From assembly GCA_019916065.1 (NCBI GenBank), contig CM034233.1, positions 54,429,947-54,493,946 on the forward strand: a DNA stretch of 64,000 nucleotides, written 5' to 3'. The position numbers and the translations under genes were made by a program. This DNA is from Vitellaria paradoxa (lineage: Eukaryota; Streptophyta; Magnoliopsida; Ericales; Sapotaceae). Numbering within the stretch: the first letter of the stretch is position 1; the number at the start of each line of letters is the position of its first letter. The notes below the pieces were generated by a model. That model saw only the letters and a list, made by a program, of their open reading frames with translations, did no database searches and was not told the DNA's origin. Below, in pieces: positions 36,805 to 47,981 of the stretch.

Positions 36805-37109
36805 AGGCATTTTTTTCATGAACTAGGTTGTACATCATTGTTTATTTTTACCTAGTTCTATGAATTCTTGTTGATTAGATATTTTTTATTTTTTTTGAGA
36901 TAATTAAATTTTTTTTGGTTGCAATGCTACTCCTTGTGATATTCTTGCATGTTCTATTACCCCATACACACTTCAAAATCATAGAATTAAAATTGTTGAT
37001 CTACATAGTGGTCATAAATTTGAATTACTTGATGAACTTGAATCCTATGTTTTGTTGTTCCTTGTCATAGTAGTGGTGCGCCGAATTGTAATTGCATGAA
37101 GTTTAGTAC
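36805..37109 (+). other. Sirevirus-type internal spacer after gag
   Basis: This is non-coding, T-rich sequence between the gag stop and the inner copia insertion. No frame continues gag into protease or integrase. Confidence 0.6.
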
Positions 37110-38578
37110 TGTTAGAGTTATATTTCTTTGGTGCCCTTGAAAGCATATTTTATGTAATGACATTTTATTTTAGTTTATTTTTCTAGATATAATAAAACAT
37201 TTATTTATTTAAGCATACATTAATGTTCCTTATTTATAAAATATGTGATTTAAGTATTAGGCATAAGATGCCAATATAGAAAGATTTAAATCACAAGTTT
37301 TATAAATTAAAGTAAATTCACAATTATTAATGAAATGGGCATTTCATTATGATTAAGCTGTAACTTTTCTACTTCTTAATTGGGTGATTTATCTTGATCA
37401 CTAAAGTGGTGACTTTGAGTAAGAAAGTTAGTATGTATATGAGATATACATATTGAAAGGACTGTTTTAAATTGTGATTTAGTTAATAAATGTCTTTAAT
37501 CATAATTTACTTAAGCTTTAATAAACTTAATAAACCTTAATCCTGTGTTTGTAATGGACTCACATTTATGAATTAAATCTATTTGAGTTATCACAGAGTG
37601 AGATTTTATAAATGGTCAAAACCTCAATAACTTGAAGATTTAATTTCATGAATCGTGGGAACATATACTTACAATATGAAATCCATTTTGATATGCTCAC
37701 CTAAGCTATTTATCTTTTTGATCATTAAATCTGTGGCCGCAGTTTATTCAATAAATTGTTTATTGAATAACAATATTTATTTGTAAATTGTTTACAAATA
37801 TGAAAATATTGAGAATGATCAAAATTTAGATAAATAGAGACTTAGGGGTAAATATGTAATTAGGGGGCTCGACATTTAACCTAGCTTAATTACGAGCTTA
37901 TAATGGAGGGTTAATTAAGTGGATATTATTGGTCTAAGACCAAAATTTATTTTATTAAAAGTTGTTTTAATTAAATGAATTTCAACATGGACTACTAGAG
38001 TGCAGTTCAGGGCTTTTAGTGGAATAGCCCTGGGTTAATTTAAAAGATAATGGGTTGTCATGAGATGACAAGGCCCAAATATCTTTTAAGTTAGAGTTAG
38101 GAATCCATGGGCCTTCAATCCCCAAGCTAGCTCAATTTTATCTTAATGGGCTAGGTCCAGTTGACTAATTATTTATAATTTATTTATGAAATAAATTATA
38201 GATAATTAATATATATTTAGATAAGATGATATGGTTGGGAGATTTTCTCAAAATACCATATCTTCTAAATATATATTAAGATAATATATATAGATAAGAT
38301 ATATGTAAGAGTGGATAAGAGATAATCTCTAGAGTTAGAGATCTTCTCTGATACAAACTCTGTATCTCACTCTTTATAAATATATCTTTTATATATTAAT
38401 AAGTCAGGTGATCTGAAAAGAGTGACCACACACATCCATCTAGAGAGATAATTTGAGAATAATTTGGAAGGCTGAATCGTTGAAAGAAGGTACTTCTGCT
38501 GTGCATCAGGAAAAATTTTAAAGAGTTCATCCTTCCATTCGAGGTATTTTTCTAAACTCTATGCTATAAAAACTAACA
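37110..38578 (+). repeat. 5' LTR of the inner copia element
   Basis: This 1469-base LTR is AT-rich and contains short inverted repeats such as CAATAAATTGTTTATTG (37751-37767) and TTTGTAAATTGTTTACAAA (37781-37799). A likely promoter region is ACTCTTTATAAATATATC (38371-38388). The LTR end TAACA is followed by the primer site. Confidence 0.9.
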
Positions 38579-38580
38579 AT

Positions 38581-38592
38581 TGGTATCAGAGC
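38581..38592 (+). other. Primer binding site (tRNA-iMet) of the inner copia element
   Basis: TGGTATCAGAGC, two bases after the 5' LTR; complementary to plant initiator tRNA-Met. Confidence 0.92.
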
Positions 38593-40874
38593 TTTTGTTG
38601 AATTTATAGCATGGTTTTAATTATGCATAGATCTGGCATCAATGTTATTTCTCTCTTTTGTGTGGATGAATGAAACCCTTAATTCACAGTAGATTTTTAT
38701 TTGTTTTCAAGGGTATAACAGGAAGGGTGGTTAATTTTTTGGAACCATGTTTTCCTTCCTTATTTTAGTTTTCCAGATCTGTAAATCTCTGTAATTGTTT
38801 AATTTTAGAGTTTGTAAATTTTTTTTTTTTTTTTGAATCTGTATTGTTTTTGTAACAATGGATTGGGACGGCTCGGATAAACAGAACGGAGGAAAGATAT
38901 CCAGAATTATCCTTGCAGCTGGTTTGGTACCGAAGGCGTGTAAAGACATTGCTTCACGCTGGCCTCACAGCTGGTCTGTGAGGTACTTGCTGCATATATA
39001 AATATATATATGTATATATATATACACAGCACAGGCGGGTGGGACACGGGAGCACCACACGAGACGGTGCTTGGCAGCCCACGACGAGATCGGCGAACAC
39101 TGGTTGTGCTAACCTGCAGTTGAGGCAGCAGCCTCTGTTAGCTGCGGGACAACCCGCGGCGGGTGAGGGACCGCGCGTAACCAGCCAACCAGGCGATAGT
39201 ACGAGGCAAGGCCACGGGTGGCGGGATTCACCGCGGGAGGCGGATCGCCGGCTGTTGGACCCGCAGTGCCGATTGGACGGTTGCTGGGTAACACGCGGCA
39301 GCATGCGGCAGTGGGGAGCTCGCAGTGGCGGGCGACGCCGGTAGGCGAGAACCCACGTTGAATCGGCAACTTGCCGTGAGGAACCCATTTATCTGGGTGG
39401 TCTCGGCTTGATTCTTGCCGGAGAAGCATTGTGTGAGGCATTTTTGCCAGATTCACAGTGGGTTGATCTCAAAGGAGCCTTATAGTGCTATGTAGGAGTT
39501 TGATTTGGGGAAGAGGGTGTTTTTGAAAGATTTTTTAAACCCCTGGGACTGTTTTGAAAATTTTTTAGAAGCCTATTTTATGTAAGGGCTTAAAAGAAAG
39601 GTTTTAAAGTAACTCAGGGTAAAACTAGAATTTCTCAAAGTTTTGAAACTTTAAAATTTTAAAACTAGCTGGGAAAATTTTAAAATTAATGTTCAACCCA
39701 CAAAAGTTTTTTAATATCAGTTTATAATTTTTGAGAAATGTCAAAAATACCCTCCACCCAAATTTAATTCAAACTCCAAAGGCTAAGGAAGCAAGAGGAA
39801 GCAGTTGGAAGCAGAGGAAGCAGCTAGAAGATGGACATTGACTACAAGAAGACTAGATTAAGTTTATTTTGTCAATGTAATTTTCTAGAAAAACATGAAT
39901 TAAAGGTTATTTATTTATTTTTGGTTAATTTATCTATTATGAATGTTTGTTTGATAGTATGTCATATAAATTTTAGGGATGCCACATCACATGTTCATGC
40001 ATAATTAATGTTTTATGATATTAATATCCTAAAGTGATTAGAATAGAGTTAATGACATTTATTTAATTTAGATAATATTTATATTCTAATGTGATTAGGA
40101 TATAATAAATATTATTTGTTTAATTTTTATGATATATATATTCTAATGAGATTAGAATATGGTTAATATCATTTATATATTTTGTTAATTTTATATTGAC
40201 ATAACCAATTAATTATTTTATTTTAAAATTAGATATTAATGGTTAGAATGTCAATCAATATTTTTCTTAAAATATTAAATTAACAAAATTAAAAACTCTA
40301 AGTTATAAAAAATTGAGTGGGAGAGGGTTTTAGACATAAAACCCACGGCCTCCACTGTTAATCCTATAGTAAGATAGATTAATATCTTATCTCAAATCTT
40401 GTGAGCTCCCTACGGAGGATATTAATCGGTATTGGTTACTGGATAGGATTTTCTTAAAGGATAAAATTTTGAATATTACTAAATAGAATTGACTGCCCTA
40501 CGATAGCTTTTTTATTTGGGAAATATGAAAAATTGAAAAAGTGGTTATACACTCAACTTAGAATATTTAATATCCTCCCTACGGAGTTCTTATTAAATTA
40601 ATTCTAAGAGGCTAAATATATCGATAATTTATTATTATTTAGATATGACATATCTAATGAAAATAATAATAAATAAGTGGACTTGTCTAATTAGTGGCAA
40701 ATATAACCACCCTACAGAGGCATATTTAAAACGGAATTAGATTACCAATGCATGATAAAGTAGTTATAGAGTTCTACTTATGCATGTATATTTTTTTTAT
40801 ACATTTTATTATGCAAAAGTTTTATGGTTTTAAAGATATTTGCTTATTTAAATTCACTAGCTATATTTAGAAAA
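38593..40874 (+). other. Long leader of the inner copia element with GC-rich island and repeats
   Basis: There are 2.3 kb between primer site and gag start. Parts: a perfect hairpin CCTCACAG-CTGGT-CTGTGAGG (38963-38983); a TA microsatellite (about 38995-39025); a markedly GC-rich island (39025-39380) that stands out from the 30-35% GC around it; about three diverged copies of a 58-bp unit containing ATTCTAATG.GATTAG (40018-40190); and four copies of a CCCTACGGAG-like motif (about 40409, 40496, 40576, 40711). An ORF in the island (39039-39344) has no recognisable domain. I read the stretch as untranslated leader, perhaps with captured sequence. Confidence 0.65.
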
Positions 40875-43800
40875 ATGTCTTTCAATCCACTAGCTGCAAT
40901 TTTAAGTCAGAATAAATTAACTGGACCTAATTATACGGACTGAAAAATGAATTTGAACATTGTCTTAACTGGGAAAGAGCATGGTTTTGTTTTGACTGAT
41001 TCATGCCCTCCTAAACTTGATTTAAATGCTCCTCAAACTGAACAAGATGTTAAGTTAGAGGTGGCACAAAATCAAGTAAAGGAAAAGAAGCCCAAAGGAA
41101 AGTGTTTCCATTATGGGCAGAAAGGGCATTGGAATAGGAACTGCCCAGCATATTTGGCAAAGTCTGTAAAGACTAAGGCCAAGGGGACAGTTGGAACCTC
41201 AAGTAACATTCTCGTCATTAAAACTTGTTTAGTGGTTGATTCTACGAATTCCTGGATAGTTGATTCTGGAGCCACTAATTATGTTTGCAATTCATTGCAA
41301 GGGCTCCAGGAAACCAGGGCTCTAAATGATGGAGAAGTTAGTCTTAGGTTGGGAACTGGTGCAATGGTTGCAGCCAAAGCAGTGGGAGTCGTTACTTTAT
41401 TTTTTGATGCATTCAGATCTTTAGTTTTAGAAAATTGTTTGTTTGTACTTGAACTTAGACGTAATTTGAATTCGGTTAGTAGCTTGAATAATTATGGATA
41501 TTCAGTTATTTTTTGTACTATTGTAGTAATCAAAAAGAGTAAAACGTTTATTTGTTCTCGTACAATGGTTGACAATTTATACTGTTTGTATCCTAAAATA
41601 AACTCACTGCATGACACAGCATTGAATAACGAAACTAATCACCATAAAAGAATCAAGGTATCCCAAACTAATAAAATGTATCTGTGGCACTTACATCTAG
41701 GTCATATAAATCTAGATAGGATCCAAAGACTGGTTAAAAGTGGACCTTTGGATTCACTGGTTGTTGAACCACTACCAGTTTGCAAATCCTGTCTAGAAGG
41801 TAAAATGACCAAAAGACCTTTTAATGCTAAAGGTAATAGAGCCACAGAACCGTTGAAATTAGTGCATTCTAATGTATATGGACCCATGAACACACAAGCT
41901 AGAGGGGGTTTTAAATATTTTATGACATTTGTTGATGATTATTCGAGGTATGGTTATGTGTACCTAATGTACCGTAAGTCTGAAGCTTTTGAAAAATTTA
42001 GAATCTTTCAGGCGGGAGCGGAAAAGCAATTAGGAAAACACATAAAGACACTTCGATCTAATTGAGGTGACGAGTACCTCCTCAATGAGTTTAGGGACTA
42101 TTTATTAGATAATGGGATACTTTCTCAATTAGCTGCACTAGGGACTCCCCAGCAAAATGGTGTAGCAGAAAAGAGAAACAGAACTCTGCTTGACATGGTA
42201 AGGTCAATGATGAGTTATTCAACTCTGCCCATCTCGTTTTGGGGTTATGCCTTAGAAACAGCCATGTATCTTCTAAACTTAGTTCCATCTAAGTCTATTC
42301 CTAGTACACCCTTACAATTGTGGAATGGTAATAAACCTAGTTTATGCCATATACACATTTGGGGTTCTCCAGCACATGTGCTGAAGGGAAAGGCGGATAA
42401 ATTAGAACCTAGGTCTGAAGTTTGCTTGTTTGTAGGATATCCTAAAGGAACGAAAGGAGGTCTCTTTTATAGTCCTGAAGAAAAGAAAATATTTGTTAGC
42501 ACAAATGCTACTTTTCTTAAGAAAGACTATATGAGAGATTTCAAACCTAGGCGTAAGATAGTTTTTGAAGAATTATCTAACAATACTAATGCTATTCCCG
42601 GTCAAATTAATGAATCAATTCCTAATCCAAAGACTGTTAACCAACTTGAGCCAGTTGCAAGACATCAATCACCGGTGCTCCGTCATAGTGGGAGGACAAT
42701 TAAACGTCCATCAAGATACATGTTAATTGGAGAGTCTTATCAGGCAGTCTCTAATGAACATGAATCAGATCCCACTAGTTATGATGAAGCAATGAATGAT
42801 GTGGATGCAGATAGTTGGCACAAAGCTATGAAATCAGAGATGAGTTCCATGTACTCTAATAAAGTCTGGGAACTTGTAGACAAACCTAAAGGAATCAAAT
42901 CCATTGGGTGTAAGTGGGTCTACAAGAGAAAGAGAGGGGTAGATGGGAAGGTGAAAACTTTTAAAGCTAGGCTTGTTGTGAAGGATTATACTCAGAAAGA
43001 AGGTATCGATTATAAGGAAACCTTCTCGCCAGTAGCCATGCTTAAGTCTATCAGAATTCTCTTATCCATTGCAGCAAATTTAGACTATAAGATTTGGCAA
43101 ATGGATGTCAAGACCGCCTTTCTAAATGGCGATCTTGATGAAAGCATCTATATGGTGCAACCAGATGGTTTTATAGCTGAAGGCCAAGAACACAAGGTCT
43201 ACAAACTACAAAATTCTATCTATGGGCTTAAACAAGCTTCTAGATCATGGAACATCAGATTTGATCAGGCAATCAAATCATTTGGTTTTGAACAAAATCT
43301 TGATGAACCATGTGTCTATAAGAAGATAGATAGCAGGTTGATAGTTTTTCTGGTCTTGTATGTTGATGATATCTTACTCATTGGTAATGACGTGGGAGTA
43401 TTATCAACAGTAAAAGTCTAGTTATCAAGCAAATTTGATATGAAAGACCTGGGAGAAGCCAGTTATATCCTTAGGATCAAGTTATTACGAGATCGTAAGA
43501 ATAGGATATTAGGCTTATCCCAAGCTACTTACATAGACAAAATACTGGTCAAGTACTCTATGCAAGACTCCAAGAAAGGATTACTTCCTTTCAGACATGG
43601 AGTTGGTCCATCTCAAGATCAGTCTCCTAAGACTCCTCAAGAGATAGAAAGCATGAAACGAGTTCCTTATGCTTCAGCAGTAAGGAGTTTGATCTATGCT
43701 ATGCTATGTACTAGACCAGATATTTGCTATGCGGTAGGAATGGTCAGTAGATACCAGTCTACTCCAGGGCCAGAGCATTGGGTTGCAGTAAAGCACATAC

Positions 43801-44345
43801 TTAAGTATCTTCGGAGAACAAGAGATTATATGCTTGTGTATTCTAGTGAAGATCTTGTACCCATTGGGTATACATATTTTGATTTTCAGGCAGATAGAGA
43901 TAACAGAAGATCGACTTCGGGATATGTGTTTACTTTGGGTGGTGGAGCTATAAGTTGGAGGAGTGTGAAGCAAACACGTATCGCAAATTCCACTATGGAA
44001 GTCGAATATGTAGCTGCTTCAAAAGCTACAAAAGAGGCTATGTGGCTTCGTAAGTTCCTTATGGAACTTAGTGTGGTTCCCAGTGTTAGTATGCCTATTG
44101 TTCTTTATTGTGACAATAGTGGGGCAGTAGCATATTCAAAAGAACCCAGATATCACAAGAAAGGGAAACACATAGAGAGGAAGTATCATCTAGTAAGAGA
44201 CTTAGTTCAGAAGGGTGAAGTGATTGTATCCAAGATTGCTTCTGCAGAGAATCTAGCGGATCCATTCACGAAGACCCTAGCAGCTAAGAATTTTGATCAT
44301 TATGTTTATGATATGGGTGTTCGTCATATGCCTGACATACTTTAG
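40875..44345 (+). pseudogene. Copia gag-pol polyprotein, one frame with three stops and a deleted gag core
   Basis: A single frame runs from the ATG at 40875 (MSFNPLAAILSQNKLTGPNY) to the TAG at 44343. It is interrupted by TGA at 40941, TGA at 42063 and TAG at 43419, with no frameshift. Order: gag start, then a jump to the zinc knuckle CFHYGQKGHWNRNC (second Cys reads Tyr), so roughly 180 residues of gag core are missing. Protease has WIVDSGATNYVC. Integrase has HLHLGHINLDRIQRL, CKSCLEGKM, FMTFVDDYSRYGYVYL and GTPQQNGVAEKRNRTL. RT has GCKWVYKRK, WQMDVKTAFLNGDLDE and LYVDDILLIG. RNase H has TMEVEYVAASKATKEA, YHKKGKHIERKYH and LADPFTKTL. Ty1/copia order (IN before RT) is clear. It is inactive as it stands. 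Confidence 0.92.
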
Positions 44346-44359
44346 GACAAGTGGGAGAT
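44346..44359 (+). other. Polypurine tract of the inner copia element
   Basis: GACAAGTGGGAGAT lies right after the polyprotein stop and directly abuts the 3' LTR start at 44360. It is the usual plus-strand primer for copia elements. Confidence 0.85.
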
Positions 44360-45825
44360 TGTTAGAGTTATATTTTTTTGGTGCCCTTGAAAGCATGTTT
44401 TATGTAATTACATTTTATTTTAGTTTATTTTTCTGGATATAATAAAACATTTATTTATTTAAGCATACATTAATGTCCCTTATTTATAAAGTATGTGATT
44501 TAAGTATTTGGCATAAGATGCCAATACAAAAAGATTTAAATCACAAGTTTTATAAATTAAAGTAAATTCACAACTATTAATGAAATGGGCATTTCATTAT
44601 GATTAAGCTGTAACTTTTCTACTTCTTAATTGGGTGATTTATCTTGATCACTAAAGTGGTGACTTTGAGTAAGAAAGTTAGTATGTATATGAAATATACA
44701 TATTGAAGGGATTGTTGTAAATTATGATTTGGCTAATAAATGTCTTTAATCATATTTACTTAAGCTTTAATAAACTTAATAAACCTTAATCCTGAGTTTG
44801 TAATGGACTCATATTTATGAATTAAATTTATTTGAGTTATCACGGAGTGAGATCTTATAAATGGTCAAAACCTCAATAACTTGGAGATTTAATTTCATGA
44901 ATCGTGGGAACATATACTTACAATATGAAATCCATTTTGATATGCTCACCTAAGCTATTTATCTTTTTGATCATTAAATCTGTGGCCGCAGTTTATTCAA
45001 TAAATTGTTTATTGAATAACAATATTTATTTGTAAATTGTTTACAAATATGAAAATATTGAGAATGATCAAAATTTAGATAAATAGAGACTTAGGGGTAA
45101 ATATGTAATTAGGGGGCTCGACATTTAACCTAGCTTAATTACGAGCTTATAATGGAGGGTTAATTAAGTGGATATTATTGGTCTAAGACCAAAATTTATT
45201 TTATTAAAAGTTGTTTTAATTAAATGAATTTCAACATGGACTACTAGAGTGCAGTTCAGGGCTTTTAGTGGAATAGCCCTGGGTTAATTTAAAAGATAAT
45301 GGGTTGTCATAAGATGACAAGGCCCAAATATCTTTTAAGTTAGAGTTAGGAATCCATGGGCCTTCAATCCCCAAGCTAGCTCAATTTTATCTTAATGGGC
45401 TAGGTCCAGTTGGCTAATTATTTATAATTTATTTATGAAATAAATTATAGATAATTAATATATATTTAGATAAGATGATATGGTTGGGAGATTTTCTCAA
45501 GATACCATATCTTCTAAATATATATTAAGATAATATATATAGATAAGATATATGTAAGAGTGGATAAGAGATAATATCTAGAGTTAGAGATCTTCTCTGA
45601 TACAAACTCTATATCTTACTCTTTATAAATATCTTTTATATATTAATAAGTCAGGTGATCTGAAAAGAGTGACCACACACATCCATCTAGAGAGATAATT
45701 TGAGAATAGTTTGGAAGGCTGAATCGCTGAAAGAATGTGCTTTCGCTGTGTATTAGGAAAAATTTTAAAGAGTTTATCCTTCCATTCGAGGTATTTTTCT
45801 CAACCCTATGCTATAAAAACCAACA
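44360..45825 (+). repeat. 3' LTR of the inner copia element
   Basis: This 1466-base copy of 37110-38578 has about 43 differences counted by eye, two of them small indels. It ends CCAACA before ATTAC. Confidence 0.92.
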
Positions 45826-46482
45826 ATTACATCATGAGAAATTTTTTCCACTACTCAATTGGTTTAAAAAATTCTCTTTTTTGAACTATTGGTTGATCTT
45901 GAGTTTAAAAATATATATATGTATATATATATATATATATCACTTGGAAAGGGCTACCATATGGGATAGAGTGAAAGCTAGCTTGTTGACGTGGGGGTTA
46001 TCAAAATAACCACCCTTTTGGTTTGACGATACAGAAAGAAGGCTACCTACCCACAAAGTGTGTGAAAACCGCCAAGTAAAAAAAAAAAATTGGCGGATGA
46101 AAATTGAAATTTTGAAATCTTGGAGTTTAGTTGAAAACATGAATTGAGGAGGATTTAGTTGAAGAGCTAACACTGCATATCTTACTCAATTCAATTTAAA
46201 GTCCAAAAGGAGCAATTTTGAAATTCATGCGAGTTTGTGAAAAGTGTTAATCATGTTGCTCTTAAACTTTATTTCACACACCGCACAAACATTTGACCAT
46301 TGGTATGACATGTGTGAACAACTCATGACATAAATAGTACGGTGATTCTTGGAATTCTTATTTGTTACTATTTATGTATAGTCAAAATTTTGAAACTGTG
46401 TTTTGTTTTGTGTTTGGGAAAATAGAACTTGGAATGATTTGATCAAGAATACACGTTGTCCCTAATTTTTTGTCAATTCATG
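45826..46482 (+). other. Sirevirus-type internal spacer right of the copia insertion
   Basis: There is no coding sequence of pol type. The stretch holds a TA microsatellite (about 45909-45940) and otherwise AT-rich sequence. Together with 36805-37109 it is all that stands where pol would be expected. Confidence 0.55.
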
Positions 46483-46856
46483 TCAAAAAGGGGGAGATAA
46501 TAGTTAGGGGAATGCTTTGAAAAGAATTTGCTTTGCAAAGAATTTTGTTCATTAAAGGGGAGTCAATCATTAAGAATTTTGTTCATTTAGGGGGAGTCAA
46601 TCATTTAATCATTTTTTTAGATTAATTAAGGGGGAGAATATTTTATTTCATTGTTCATTTTTTATTTTAATGTTTAATTCTGTATTTATTCCATATGATG
46701 CCTTGATCATTTTGTTTAAGTGTGCAGCCATACAGGTTATCAGTTGGAACATGTTGATGGAATGGATGACAAATTTACTGAGGACTTAGTGTAGTTTGAT
46801 TTTCACTTGTAATTTCATTTTTTAAGTTTTGACATAGAATTGCCAAAGGGGGAGAT
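46483..46856 (+). other. Multiplied polypurine tracts of the Sirevirus-type element
   Basis: Five runs of the form AAGGGGGAG or AAAGGGGAG occur (about 46487-46496, 46554-46562, 46588-46596, 46627-46637, 46844-46854). The last, CCAAAGGGGGAGAT, abuts the 3' LTR start TGTTAAGG at 46857. Repeated polypurine tracts before the 3' LTR are a described Sirevirus trait, supporting the assignment from gag. Confidence 0.75.
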
Positions 46857-47981
46857 TGTTAAGGCTAAAATTGTAAATTGGCAAATCCATGATCAAATAG
46901 AATTGTATGTACTTTAGACTTAGTGTAGGCTAAGACACTAGAATCCTAAGTCGATTAGAATTCGAAAATGTCTCAGAAAATCAAGTTTCCAAAGGGGGCT
47001 AGAAGTCTTGAATAGGTTGAAAATCAAGTTTCCAAAATGGTTAGAAGTCTTGAAGAGGTTGAAAATCAAGTTTCCAAAGTGGTTAGAAGTCCTGAAGAGG
47101 TTCGGAATTGAATAACATAGGAAGAATGCGAGAAGACCGCACTTGGCCGTAAGAAAAAGCCGAGAGAGATTAAGCCGTGTGGGAAGGCTGCTCTGAGTCA
47201 CAGGAAGACCACTAGAAGGTCGTGGGTGTGCCCTTCCTGCGAGTTCCTGCGAGGTACCAGCATGACAGCTTTCTATTCTCAACTTCCAACACGATTTTGG
47301 CCTTGAAGATGACGGATTCAAGCTTCAGCTAACACACGAGAGTTGTAGCTCTTTAAGTCTTCTTTCCAACGCAAAAAGAATCAAGTCAATCCAAATTTTG
47401 AGTGAAAAGATATGGTCAAACCACTGATAGGGTGTCAAGTTGAAACTTCAACTACACACCACTTCAATTGCCCCGGCCACCTTGGTTTGTCTATAAATAT
47501 CCCTTGGCATTTTCAAGTTCAGTGAGACACGAAAAGAGAGAGACACACACCGAGAGAATACACATCAGATTGTGAACCTTAAAGATTGATCATTCTCTCC
47601 ACAACTTAGCCAACACGGTTCATGTTCAATCCGAAGGAGTTCGGATTTAAGATTTGTGATCGCTGTGGATTCAACACGCTGAGGATTCAGCATAGTCACT
47701 GAGGAGTCAGTGTTGTGCCTTCGAGGAGTCGAAGGGCTTTTGGTAGAGGAGTTGGTGCATCGAGGATTCGAGCAAACGTCAACAAGAGTATAGAGTCAAG
47801 GAGTCGATCTATGGAGAGGTTGAGTTTGTAACCAACGTTCGTTTATTCTAGTGAAAGTTTTGTCTGAGGTTTCTCTTTGTGGGTTTCCTCATTTCTTGTA
47901 TATCTCGCCTTCTGTTTATCTCTGTGTGTGATTGTGATTGATTGGTTGGGATCTTCATCAGCAGCATATTTCGAAATTTCA
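46857..47981 (+). repeat. 3' LTR of the Sirevirus-type element
   Basis: This 1125-base copy of 33680-34755 is longer mainly because of extra stretches near 47190-47220 and 47675-47695. It keeps the three-fold 42-bp repeat (46977-47103) and the CTATAAATATCCC TATA region (47491-47503), and ends ATTTCA before AGCCT. Confidence 0.88.

Larger units (their letters stand above)
37110..45825 (+). mobile_element. Ty1/copia element (8.7 kb) inserted in the Sirevirus-type element
   Basis: The two LTRs (37110-38578 and 44360-45825) start TGTTAGAG and end CTAACA / CCAACA. Flanking bases AGTAC (37105-37109) and ATTAC (45826-45830) match at four of five positions as a target duplication. Counting by eye, the LTRs differ at about 43 places in 1466 bases (about 3%), so this is the youngest clear retroelement here. 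Primer site, leader, one gag-pol frame, polypurine tract and both LTRs are present in order. The single coding frame has three nonsense codons and a short gag. Confidence 0.92.
33680..47981 (+). mobile_element. Sirevirus-type Ty1 element with gag but no pol, TSD AGCCT
   Basis: The LTRs are 33680-34755 and 46857-47981, both starting TGTTAAG and ending ATTTCA, flanked by AGCCT (33675-33679 and 47982-47986). Internal landmarks are a tRNA-iMet primer site (34758-34769), a Sirevirus-like gag (34813-36804) and five polypurine-like AAGGGGGAG tracts before the 3' LTR. After removing the copia element at 37110-45825, about 305 + 1030 internal bases remain after gag, with no protease, integrase, RT or RNase H. 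The element is therefore gag-only and would have needed enzymes from a relative. Confidence 0.85.

Noticed and set aside
39001..39027. TA-rich runs (also 45909, 51755, 55425) as promoters
   Set aside because: Simple TA microsatellites are common in this DNA and are not in a consistent position before a gene.
39039..39456. ORFs on both strands of the GC-rich island as real genes
   Set aside because: High GC lowers stop frequency in all frames, no domain is recognisable, and the stretch lies in a retrotransposon leader.
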